From Candidatus Cloacimonadota bacterium (lineage in GTDB: Bacteria; Cloacimonadota; Cloacimonadia; Cloacimonadales; Cloacimonadaceae): a stretch of DNA of 60,405 nt. Under the pieces are notes generated by a model that saw nothing but the letters and a program-made list of their open reading frames with translations, did not search any database and had not been told where the DNA came from. The stretch is from assembly GCA_023228125.1 (NCBI GenBank), contig JALOBT010000012.1:1-60405 (forward strand), in the 5' to 3' direction. Positions 8,506 through 15,549 of this stretch are shown here, piece after piece (positions within the stretch are counted from its first letter, which is position 1; each line of letters opens with the position of its first letter). Position numbers and translations under genes: made by a program.

Positions 8506-8775
8506 TGTCTTTCTCCCTTGTCAGTTCTGAAATTACACTCATTTCACCTGACCTTAGCGAACATAAAAGATTCTGAAGTTTTGTCAAGATATTTCTGGTG
8601 AGGTCTCCCTTTTTTATTGAAAATGGCCACATTAGGAGCTCATAAACGGCAAACAGAGGCAGCAAAAAGTATTTTGACGATAGCTCTGGAGAGCGTGCTT
8701 TGAACCGCTGTATGATAATAATTTTAATGGATGCATTAATCGGCTGGATCGGTGGCAAGCGGCTGCTGAGAAAGA
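8506..8775. other. No convincing gene between operon start and transposase remnant
   Basis: This AT-rich interval must hold the promoter of the seven-gene operon. A 91-codon minus-strand frame (8483-8758) runs through it and into the synthase-like gene, but it lacks a ribosome site and family resemblance, so I do not call it. No frame here clearly continues the truncated transposase. Confidence 0.4.
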
Positions 8776-9102
8776 CTATATCACAATACCTTGACTCTTT
8801 CCCGCAAAAATGCTATCCCTTCCCTCGTATTTCTTGTTGTAATATCTTGCGTATTTAAACCATACTTTGTTCATGATCAGATAAATCGGGCATTCCCCAT
8901 GCTGGCGGATAAAGAAATGATAGTGATTCGGCATCAGACAGAATGAAATCATCGAGAAATCCGGACTATTCAGATAATCATGAATAATCCTCAAACATAT
9001 ACGATAGTCTGCTGTATCGCGAAATAGCTGTAAGCCCTGTGCGGCATGATGATAGATATGGAAGTATCTTCCGGGTAAAAAGTCTGTGGTCTTTACACGC
9101 AT
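8776..9102 (-). pseudogene. REP-associated Y1 (IS200-like) transposase, C-terminally truncated
   Basis: The 108-residue product begins like REP-associated tyrosine transposases (RAYT/TnpA-REP): Y-F-H-I-Y-H-H near the N terminus, then F-C-L-M-P-N-H-Y-H-F-F-I, which holds the HUH metal-binding histidines, then the helix Y-A-R-Y-Y-N-K-K-Y that usually carries the catalytic tyrosine. Family members run on for about 50-100 more residues after the G-x-I-F-x-G segment. Here the frame stops directly after I-F-A-G-K. A ribosome site (A-A-G-G-A-G) precedes the ATG. It is probably an inactive remnant. REP-like palindromes lie immediately upstream (9190-9600), the usual association for this family. Confidence 0.8.
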
Positions 9103-9189
9103 TTGTTCTCCTTGTTTTTAGATATGATCAGTATGGAGTTCAAAAGCCGTTAGTATGGAATTCAGGGTTTCCTTCTCTATCTTGATAAT

Positions 9190-9326
9190 GCTGTCTTTAG
9201 ACGGCCGTTACATCAGTTTCAACTGGTGCGTAAAATGAAAGTACCTGTTTTTGCAAGAAAGCTTTACAAAGTTTGGACACGCACCGTCTAAAGACAGTGC
9301 AACGGCCGTCTAAAGACAGCGTTACG
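9190..9326. repeat. REP-like repeat family B, copies 1-3
   Basis: A 20-base segment at 9190-9209 is repeated perfectly in inverted orientation at 9301-9320. A related unit, G-C-A-C-C-G-T-C-T-A-A-A-G-A-C-A-G-T-G-C at 9281-9300, is itself a near-palindrome. The tail A-G-C-G-T-T-A-C-G ends at 9326. The same order of elements (near-palindrome, A-C-G-G-C-C-G, A-G-C-G-T-T-A-C-G) occurs at 24463-24507, and the last part recurs inverted at 52560-52584. It lies beside the transposase remnant. Confidence 0.8.
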
Positions 9327-9388
9327 TTGCAGATAAATCGAAAACTGCGAAAAAGCGCTTCTCGATGTCAATCACGCTCTTGCCCGCC

Positions 9389-9411
9389 AAAAAGGTGACA
9401 AAAAGGTGACA
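9389..9411. repeat. Short tandem repeat, A-rich + GGTGAC
   Basis: Two adjacent copies of a unit reading A(4-5)-G-G-T-G-A-C. The 13-base core G-A-C-A-A-A-A-A-G-G-T-G-A is found again near 12095-12107 inside repeat family C, linking the repeat-rich stretches. Confidence 0.6.
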
Positions 9412-9423
9412 CGCCAACTAACA

Positions 9424-9600
9424 TTAGATCCCAAAATCCTATATGTATTTGAACCTTTCTCCCTCCCTTGAGAGCATCTATCACATCTTTATCTACCCTT
9501 AATCAAGCGTTAATAATTAACGCTTGATTAAGGGTAGATAAAGATGTGATCAAGTGGCTGAAATGAGAAAGGGGAACCCCAGAATGCTGGTTTATCCACA
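9424..9600. repeat. Repeat family A, copy 1, with perfect 35+35 base palindrome
   Basis: The centre (9480-9550) is a perfect inverted repeat with 35-base arms around one base (9515). Flanks of about 55 bases on each side are also shared, in inverted orientation, with a second copy at 22226-22404, giving a shared element of about 177 bases. It contains no ORF of note. The structure resembles a REP/BIME or MITE-type non-autonomous element. It sits about 320 bases from a REP-type transposase remnant. Confidence 0.9.
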
Positions 9601-9625
9601 GGGTGGATATGTGGAGAAAAAAAGG

Positions 9626-9710
9626 TTGTTAATTGAGAATTTCATTCAATGGAGAATTTAGAATGTATGATGTATGATTAATGGAGAATTGAAAATTGTT
9701 AATTGAGAAT
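9626..9710. repeat. Small dispersed AT-rich repeat (family D)
   Basis: A stretch of variants of A-A-T-T-G-A-G-A-A-T and A-T-G-G-A-G-A-A-T-T. The 15-base string T-T-G-T-T-A-A-T-T-G-A-G-A-A-T is present twice, at 9626-9640 and 9696-9710. Related material is at 11983-12013, 15497-15549 and 57864-57944. Confidence 0.8.
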
Positions 9711-9721
9711 GGGTGGTCTGA

Positions 9722-9756
9722 AAAGAAAAGGGGAGCGATCCATTACTGAGCTCCCC
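9722..9756 (-). terminator. Intrinsic terminator of the 9785-11779 gene
   Basis: On the minus strand a 7-base GC stem (G-G-G-G-A-G-C pairing with G-C-T-C-C-C-C, 9730-9756) with a 13-base loop is followed by a C-T-T-T-T-C-T-T-T-T tract. It starts 29 bases after the stop codon. Confidence 0.85.
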
Positions 9757-9784
9757 TACTTTATATTGTAGCTGCTGCTCTCCC

Positions 9785-11779
9785 CTATTTGATCAAGAGC
9801 ATTTTGTGTTGGCTGTGCTTGTCGCCTGCTTTCAGACGCAGATAATAGACTCCGCTGGCGCAGGTCTTGCCGCCATCGTCTTTCCCATCCCAAGAAAGGT
9901 TATGGAGGCCAGCAGCGTAGATTCCATCATCCAGGCTGCGCACTTTTTGGCCACGGAGATTGTAGATCTCCAGGCTCAGTCTTGCGGGCTGTTTGAGAAC
10001 ATATTCTATATTCGTAGATGTCCGGAAGGGATTGGGATAGTTTCTCATCTGGGGCACGGGAGCTACCAGAGCATCCCCGATGCTTATATGTGAGAGATTT
10101 GCCAGCTTGGTTACGCTTTCCAGATACACTTCATCTGGCGTGTAATACACGCTTCCGATCTTGATTTCGTACCAGGTATCAGGGGCCAGTCCGGTGAGGC
10201 TGTGAGTTCTGATATCTCCGGCCAGATTGGTAACGTTCCAGGTAGCGGCGGGGGCATCATACTCCTTGTAAGCCAGTTCAAAATGGTCTGGATTGGTATA
10301 TGAATACCAGGTGAGATCGAAGGTATCCGGCTCTTGGATTTGAATGGGTGCCAGATAGGGAATGCAGGTAAGATCGGCATTGGGGTCGATCTGCAAGTCA
10401 TCCGCTAAAAAGGCTTCAATTTGCAGAGATCTGGCCTTGAGCTCATCCAGCGAATCTCCCACAAAGAGAACGGTATAATAAGTGATGGATTCCTGAGGCT
10501 CCAGATTGATACGATTGATGTAATTCCCCTGATCATCGGTCTCATCGTATCCCGGGTAACCGGCAAGTGCACCGAACAAGGTGTTCAAGAACCTGGTATC
10601 ATTGGGGGAGGGCTGTTCGTATTCCACTATATTCGGGTCTTCAGGACGCAGGGGCGAATATTTGGAGTTATCCGCATTTCTTCCTGTGGCCAGCCAGTAT
10701 TTCTCATTGGAGGTGCAAGGATTGTAGCTTTGCAAATCTCTGACATTATTATCGTCTGGGCCATCGCCTACCTTCCAGAACCAGGCATGACGCTTAGCTC
10801 TATCGTTGAAAACCGGAATGATCAGTTTGCTGGCGATATAGTGGGGTGACAAGCCCCCATCTCCATCAAAATCCCGGCTATAGGCAAATTCATAGCCCTG
10901 ACCTTTTACATAACCGGATACATCGTCTGCGGCTATTTCCGCTCCCATGGAAGAAGGCCCCAGATCCGCATCCACAAAATGCGAAATAGCCAAGTCTTCG
11001 ATGGCATCAAGTTCACTGGTATTATACACGGTATATTTATTGATCAGCATCTTGTCATGATTTTGCAGATTCCAGGAATAGCTCTCCTGGTGCACGGCCA
11101 GGCCCAGCGGATAATGTGTGCTGCGGCTGCTCGAACTACCATAATCCCTGTCTCCCTCAGTTCCAAACGGGCAATAATCATAATAGTAGGCACTGTCCGT
11201 GAGGAAGCCGGGAGTCTCAAAGTTGCCCGCCTGGGGGATGGAAAAGCAAAAATTGGTGCTGCCCAAGGGATCAAAGAGCAACGGAGCCGGGCTACCCATG
11301 ATGCTTTGCAGAACCCGGTCCTGATGGTTGTAGGTGTTATATAGCGCGGTTACAGAAGGATTCCCCATCAGATGAGGGTTGTATGCAGGCAAGAGTTCAT
11401 AGATATCCAGATCTCCATCAAAACCTGCCGTGGTAAGGGAATCCTGCACCATTACCAGGTCCGGTGTCCACAGCGGATCTTGGGCAGTAACCATTAGGGA
11501 ATTAGATGAAGGCGGAAAGGTAAGCCAATACAAAAGGCTGCCCATCTCGTCCCGCCGATGCTTCTTGCCAGAGATCCAACTGGCAGAGCAGTAGATCAAT
11601 TTCTGGGTGTGCGTATAGTGCATATCCGTCTGGTAACCGTAATTTGTATTAGCGATCGAAATGCTACCGTTATCATGGTTTTGGAAATTCAAGACGCGAT
11701 CAGGCTCTGCTGTGACCTGAGGCAGGGCAAAGGCACACACAGAGCCCAGACAGATCAAGATTAGAAAAAGGTGTTTCAT
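9785..11779 (-). CDS. Secreted protein with fibronectin-III-like and Por-type sorting domains
   Basis: A 664-residue exported protein with a signal peptide (L-F-L-I-L-I-C-L-G-S-V-C-A-F-A). The large N-terminal part matches no family I recognise. It contains a Ca-site-like D-F-D-G-D-G-G and frequent aromatic and Asp/Asn residues, as in beta-rich surface proteins. A fibronectin type III-like unit covers about residues 470-560 (L-A-P-D-T-W-Y-E-I-K-I). The last about 85 residues are a FlgD-like sorting domain with N-Y-P-N-P-F, I-Y-N-L-R-G-Q-K-V, S-G-V-Y-Y-L-R-L and terminal H-K-M-L-L-I-K. That domain marks cargo of type IX-like secretion. It is a single-gene unit with its own terminator. Confidence 0.82.
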   Translation of the reverse strand: MKHLFLILICLGSVCAFALPQVTAEPDRVLNFQNHDNGSISIANTNYGYQTDMHYTHTQKLIYCSASWISGKKHRRDEMGSLLYWLTFPPSSNSLMVTAQDPLWTPDLVMVQDSLTTAGFDGDLDIYELLPAYNPHLMGNPSVTALYNTYNHQDRVLQSIMGSPAPLLFDPLGSTNFCFSIPQAGNFETPGFLTDSAYYYDYCPFGTEGDRDYGSSSSRSTHYPLGLAVHQESYSWNLQNHDKMLINKYTVYNTSELDAIEDLAISHFVDADLGPSSMGAEIAADDVSGYVKGQGYEFAYSRDFDGDGGLSPHYIASKLIIPVFNDRAKRHAWFWKVGDGPDDNNVRDLQSYNPCTSNEKYWLATGRNADNSKYSPLRPEDPNIVEYEQPSPNDTRFLNTLFGALAGYPGYDETDDQGNYINRINLEPQESITYYTVLFVGDSLDELKARSLQIEAFLADDLQIDPNADLTCIPYLAPIQIQEPDTFDLTWYSYTNPDHFELAYKEYDAPAATWNVTNLAGDIRTHSLTGLAPDTWYEIKIGSVYYTPDEVYLESVTKLANLSHISIGDALVAPVPQMRNYPNPFRTSTNIEYVLKQPARLSLEIYNLRGQKVRSLDDGIYAAGLHNLSWDGKDDGGKTCASGVYYLRLKAGDKHSQHKMLLIK

Positions 11780-12054
11780 TCGTTTCTCCTTTGGGCTACT
11801 GAATTGCCCAAGATATCATTTAAAAGAACATTCAGCGCGAAGGTATAGATCCAGTCCAGATTCAGGCTGGAGTCAAAAATGGCACTAGTATTTGTTCAGG
11901 CGGATCATAATACCTCCACTGAGTTTTAGTCTTGAATGATAGATAATTATTAATGAATTTGCTGTCAAGGGGAATAATTGTAAATGTAGAATTTAGGATG
12001 TAGAATGTAGAATCAAAGGAGTAGTTTGGAGATTTGGCGTTGGGGGGGGGGGCT
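11780..12054. other. Intergenic region with family D repeat and G11 run
   Basis: No gene is seen. The stretch holds the upstream region of the minus-strand secreted protein, a 31-base family D repeat at 11983-12013 that is identical to 15497-15527, and a run of eleven G at 12042-12052. Confidence 0.6.
11983..12013. repeat. Family D 31-base repeat, identical to 15497-15527
   Basis: The 31 bases, built from A-A-T-G-T-A-G-A-A-T-T-T and G-G-A-T-G-T-A-G-A-A-T steps, are identical over their whole length to 15497-15527, about 3.5 kb away in the same orientation. Confidence 0.9.
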
Positions 12055-12123
12055 GGATTCGATACGTCCCGTGTCGAACAAAGCCAGAGGTTTTGACAAA
12101 AAGGTGAGCAGGTCCCGTGCTCT
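12055..12123. repeat. Repeat family C, copy 1: two hairpins with a shared loop
   Basis: Hairpin 1 (12059-12077) pairs T-C-G-A-T-A-C with G-T-G-T-C-G-A. Hairpin 2 (12106-12122) pairs G-A-G-C-A with T-G-C-T-C. Both have G-T-C-C-C-G-T-G around the loop. The same two hairpins, with G-T-C-T-C-G-T-G instead, recur at 24256-24340 in the same order and orientation. This is a BIME-like pair. Bases 12124-12309 hold nothing else that I recognise apart from the ribosome site of the next gene. Confidence 0.82.
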
Positions 12124-12309
12124 GCAGACTGGACTTCTGCAATCGTGCGCCAGTGAGTAAGTTCGGTGATAGGGAACTAACTATTGGATACCCTAACGAG
12201 TGCTGAAAACGGCATTCTGGATAGAATTCTGGCCTTTCTGGGAACTTTCCTATAGGCAAATCCGGCAAAAGTCTTGACAGATAATAGCTGCTTTAATGCA
12301 TAGGATCAG

Positions 12310-13308
12310 ATGATGAAGCAAAATAAATCCGATTATGCAGCGATTGCTCTGTTTTCGGGCGGGCTGGACAGCCTGCTCGCCGTAAAATGGATGCAGAAAT
12401 CCGGTTACAAAGTGTATCCGGTATATTTCCTCACGCCTTATATGCCTATTGAAAGAGCCTTGGAATCTGCCCGGGACAATGGTCTCGACCTTATTGTCCG
12501 TGATATCACAGCAGAGCATCTCAAGATGATGCATAATCCCGAAACCAGTTTTGGCAAAAACCTCAATCCCTGTATAGATTGTCACGCTTTGATGTTTCGT
12601 TCTGCGGGAAATATGCTGGAGGAACTGAATGCCCGCTATCTGATCTCCGGTGAAGTCATAGGACAAAGACCGATGAGCCAGCGCAGCAATGCCATGAACC
12701 AGGTAGGAAACCTAAGTGGCTATCGCGAGCTCATTATCCGTCCTCTCTGCCAGAAACTGCTGCGGGACACTGCACCCCTTAGCGAAGGCTGGGTGGATGC
12801 TGCCGATATGTTAGATTTCCATGGCAGAGGGCGCACCAGACAATTAGATCTGGCCAGCGAGCTGGGCATCACCCGCTTTCCCCCACCAGCAGGGGGCTGC
12901 CTGCTTACAGATAAGAATTATACGCTGCGGCTGCGAGACCTGATCTCCCATCAGCAAATGGATAAGGAGAATCTGGAATTGCTCAAATATGGCCGGCACT
13001 TTCGCCTGACTGACACCACCAAACTCATCATTGGCAGAGATGAGAAAGAAAACGGCTCTTTAGAACGAATCTGCCAGGGCTATACTCTATTGAAAGCCAA
13101 AGATCAGATCGGGCCTCTGGGGCTTTTGACCGGCGAATTGACCGATCCCCTGATGCTGGATTTGGCCTTGAAGATCTTCTGGACTTATCACCCCAAAGCT
13201 CCCCAAAGTGGAACCATCATCATCCAGCAAGGGAAGAAAGCTACAGAGTATAATGGGCAAAAAGTCGGCCCAGAACTCCTCAAACAATATCGAATTTCGT
13301 ACGATTAA
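12310..13308 (+). CDS. PP-loop ATPase, tRNA thiolation-like (ThiI/MnmA-related)
   Basis: A 332-residue PP-loop ATP pyrophosphatase. The nucleotide loop is F-S-G-G-L-D-S (15-21). N-P-C-I-D-C-H supplies Cys88 and Cys91, and P-P-A-G-G-C-L-L-T-D supplies Cys197. Proteins of this type are usually annotated as ThiI-like 4-thiouridine synthases or MnmA-like proteins. This one lacks a THUMP domain and a rhodanese, so classical ThiI is unlikely. C-x-x-C plus a distant Cys is the ligand pattern of [4Fe-4S] tRNA thiolases such as TtuA, so an Fe-S-dependent tRNA sulfuration is a fair inference. A-G-G-A precedes the ATG. The next gene follows 12 bases later in the same direction. Confidence 0.8.
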   Translation: MMKQNKSDYAAIALFSGGLDSLLAVKWMQKSGYKVYPVYFLTPYMPIERALESARDNGLDLIVRDITAEHLKMMHNPETSFGKNLNPCIDCHALMFRSAGNMLEELNARYLISGEVIGQRPMSQRSNAMNQVGNLSGYRELIIRPLCQKLLRDTAPLSEGWVDAADMLDFHGRGRTRQLDLASELGITRFPPPAGGCLLTDKNYTLRLRDLISHQQMDKENLELLKYGRHFRLTDTTKLIIGRDEKENGSLERICQGYTLLKAKDQIGPLGLLTGELTDPLMLDLALKIFWTYHPKAPQSGTIIIQQGKKATEYNGQKVGPELLKQYRISYD

Positions 13309-13320
13309 AAAGGATATATT

Positions 13321-13947
13321 ATGTTAAAAATCGAAGTATTTATCCTCTTACCAGCCTTTCAGACCAATACCTGGCTGATCTGGGATGAGAAGAGTAAACA
13401 GGCCCTGCTCATCGATCCTGCGGCTCCGGATAGTTCGCTTTTGGAGTTAATTAAAAAGCAGGGACTGAAGCTGCAAGGCATAGTCAACACCCATGGTCAC
13501 GGAGATCACATCGGCGGAAACAGCTATTTTCAAGAAGCTTTCGGCTGCCCCATCATGATTCATGAAGCAGATCAAAAGATGCTGGTGGACAACAAGAAGA
13601 ACCTCAGTGAATTCATGGGCACACCGCTAAAGTTAGAACCGGCCGACCGGCTGCTGCATGATGGCGATATTATCGAGCTGGGGACTCATCAGCTCAAGGT
13701 AATCCATACTCCCGGCCACACCCCTGGAGGCATTTGCCTGCTGGCCGGAAAACTTCTGATTTCGGGAGATACTCTGTTTGAGCTCAGCATCGGACGCACA
13801 GATTTTCCCAAAGGCTCACACGAGCAGATCATTGATTCCATCAAGAATAAGCTCTTCATCCTGCCCGATGACACTGTGGTCTTCCCCGGACACGGCCCCC
13901 GCACCACCATCGGTATGGAAAAGCTCAACAACCCCTTTGTGAGGTAA
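13321..13947 (+). CDS. MBL-fold metallo-hydrolase (glyoxalase II-like)
   Basis: A 208-residue metallo-beta-lactamase-fold hydrolase. The first metal motif is N-T-H-G-H-G-D-H-I-G-G-N (H-x-H-x-D-H). Others are H-T-P-G-H-T-P-G-G, S-G-D-T-L-F and F-P-G-H-G-P. The length and motifs match the short glyoxalase-II-like or YqgX/YcbL group, which lacks the C-terminal domain of true GloB. The likely role is hydrolysis of a thioester such as an S-acylthiol; the substrate is not clear. A-A-G-G-A precedes the ATG. It sits between the PP-loop gene and guaA with short gaps (12 and 6 bases), so all three are probably co-transcribed. Confidence 0.88.
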   Translation: MLKIEVFILLPAFQTNTWLIWDEKSKQALLIDPAAPDSSLLELIKKQGLKLQGIVNTHGHGDHIGGNSYFQEAFGCPIMIHEADQKMLVDNKKNLSEFMGTPLKLEPADRLLHDGDIIELGTHQLKVIHTPGHTPGGICLLAGKLLISGDTLFELSIGRTDFPKGSHEQIIDSIKNKLFILPDDTVVFPGHGPRTTIGMEKLNNPFVR

Positions 13948-13953
13948 AGAATA

Positions 13954-15492
13954 ATGCAAGATAGTGTAATCATTCTGGACTTTGGTTCTCAATATACGCA
14001 GCTCATTGCGCGCAAGATTCGGAAGCTTGGAGTTTTCTCTGAGATCCATCCCTACAGCCTGTCTATACAAAAGATTAAAGCCTTAAATCCCAGGGCTCTC
14101 ATCCTTTCCGGCAGCCCCTTTTCCATAGTTCACACCGATGCTCCCAAACCGGACCAAGGCATTTGGGACCTCGGCATCCCGATCCTGGGTATCTGCTATG
14201 GTATGCAAATGGTTGCAGAGCATTTTGGCGCCCATGTAGTCTATGCACCAGAGCGTGAATATGGCAAAGCCGAGCTAAAAATAGTCCAGGACGACCCCTT
14301 GCTGGACGGCATAGAAAGCGATGCCCAGATTTGGCTGAGTCATGCGGATAAAGTGCAAACCCTGAGCCCGGAGCTGGTGGTTTTGGCATCTACACATGGC
14401 TCGGCACATGCCGCCATCAAACATCGGAATTTGCCCATTTACGCCCTCCAATTTCATCCGGAAGTGCATCACAGCTTGTGCGGCAAAGTGATTTTGGAGA
14501 ATTTCCTCTTCAGAATAGCCGGTCTGAAAGCAGCTTGGAATGCAGGCTCCTTCAGCTCTGAGTGCATCAGCAAGATCAGAGAGCAAGTGGGTGATGACAA
14601 GGTGATTTTGGGCCTGAGCGGTGGAGTGGATTCTTCGGTGTCCGCGGCTATGCTCTATAAGGCCATCGGCACACGCCTCCTCCCCATTTTCGTGGATACG
14701 GGAATGATGCGGTTTCAGGAAGCGAGCCGGGTGCAAGAAATGTTCAGGTCCTTTCCAGACCTCAAGATAAACTTCGTGGATGCCTCGGCCCTCTTCCTCT
14801 CACGTTTGGAAGGCGTCTCCGATCCTGAACAAAAGCGGAAGATCATCGGCGCTACCTTTATCGAAATCTTTGACCAGGAAGCGGCCAAATTCCCAGATGC
14901 CAAGTATCTGGCGCAGGGAACCTTGTATCCGGATGTGATCGAAAGCGTGTCTTTTGCCGGCGGGATTCCGGTAACGATAAAAAGCCATCACAACGTGGGC
15001 GGATTGCCCGAGGATATGAAGCTGAAGCTAATCGAGCCCCTGCGTGAGCTCTTCAAAGACGAGGTCAGAGAAGTGGGCAAAGCCCTGAATCTGCCCGATG
15101 AATTCGTGATGCGGCATCCCTTCCCCGGACCTGGTCTGGCCGTGCGTATCCTGGGGCCTATTGATGCAGAAAAGGTGCGAATCTTGCAAGCTGCAGATGA
15201 GATATTTATCCAGGAGCTGCGGGCAAATAAGCTTTATCATACCACCTGGCAAGCTTTTGCGGTGCTGCTGCCGATCCGCAGTGTGGGAGTGCTGAACGAT
15301 GAACGCACTTATGAACAGGTCTGCGCCTTAAGAGCCGTGAATAGCGTGGATGGCATGACTGCGGAGGTCACCCAGTTTCCCTGGGACTTTCTGATGATGG
15401 TCTCTCGCCGCATCTGTAACGAGGTAAAAGGCATCTCCAGAGTGGTCTATGATATCAGTTCGAAGCCGCCGGCGACGATAGAATGGGAGTGA
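13954..15492 (+). CDS. guaA: GMP synthase (glutamine-hydrolysing)
   Basis: A 512-residue, full-length GuaA that converts XMP to GMP with glutamine and ATP. The N-terminal class I amidotransferase has G-I-C-Y-G-M-Q (catalytic Cys) and H-P-E-V (His). The ATP-pyrophosphatase domain has L-S-G-G-V-D-S-S, and the C-terminal dimerisation domain has H-P-F-P-G-P-G-L-A-V-R and the ending P-P-A-T-I-E-W-E. The start has G-A-G-G and lies 6 bases after the MBL gene. The stop codon is followed within 4 bases by a family D repeat. Assignment is certain. Confidence 0.98.
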   Translation: MQDSVIILDFGSQYTQLIARKIRKLGVFSEIHPYSLSIQKIKALNPRALILSGSPFSIVHTDAPKPDQGIWDLGIPILGICYGMQMVAEHFGAHVVYAPEREYGKAELKIVQDDPLLDGIESDAQIWLSHADKVQTLSPELVVLASTHGSAHAAIKHRNLPIYALQFHPEVHHSLCGKVILENFLFRIAGLKAAWNAGSFSSECISKIREQVGDDKVILGLSGGVDSSVSAAMLYKAIGTRLLPIFVDTGMMRFQEASRVQEMFRSFPDLKINFVDASALFLSRLEGVSDPEQKRKIIGATFIEIFDQEAAKFPDAKYLAQGTLYPDVIESVSFAGGIPVTIKSHHNVGGLPEDMKLKLIEPLRELFKDEVREVGKALNLPDEFVMRHPFPGPGLAVRILGPIDAEKVRILQAADEIFIQELRANKLYHTTWQAFAVLLPIRSVGVLNDERTYEQVCALRAVNSVDGMTAEVTQFPWDFLMMVSRRICNEVKGISRVVYDISSKPPATIEWE

Positions 15493-15496
15493 TGAT

Positions 15497-15549
15497 AATG
15501 TAGAATTTAGGATGTAGAATGTAGAATTAATTGAGAATTGAGAATTATT
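15497..15549. repeat. Family D repeat between guaA and mnmA stops
   Basis: The first 31 bases are identical to 11983-12013. The rest is A-A-T-T-G-A-G-A-A-T-T type. The minus-strand reading of its edge (T-A-A-T-T-C-T-C) supplies the TAA stop codon of mnmA at 15545-15547. Confidence 0.85.

Noticed and set aside
8483..8758. 91-codon minus-strand frame upstream of the prenyl-synthase-like gene
   Set aside because: It overlaps the start of a real gene, has no ribosome site, and the product looks like no protein family.
9189..9330. Possible CRISPR array from the repeated C-C-G-T-C-T-A-A-A-G-A-C-A-G units
   Set aside because: Spacing is irregular, one copy is inverted, there are only three units, and no cas genes are in the window.
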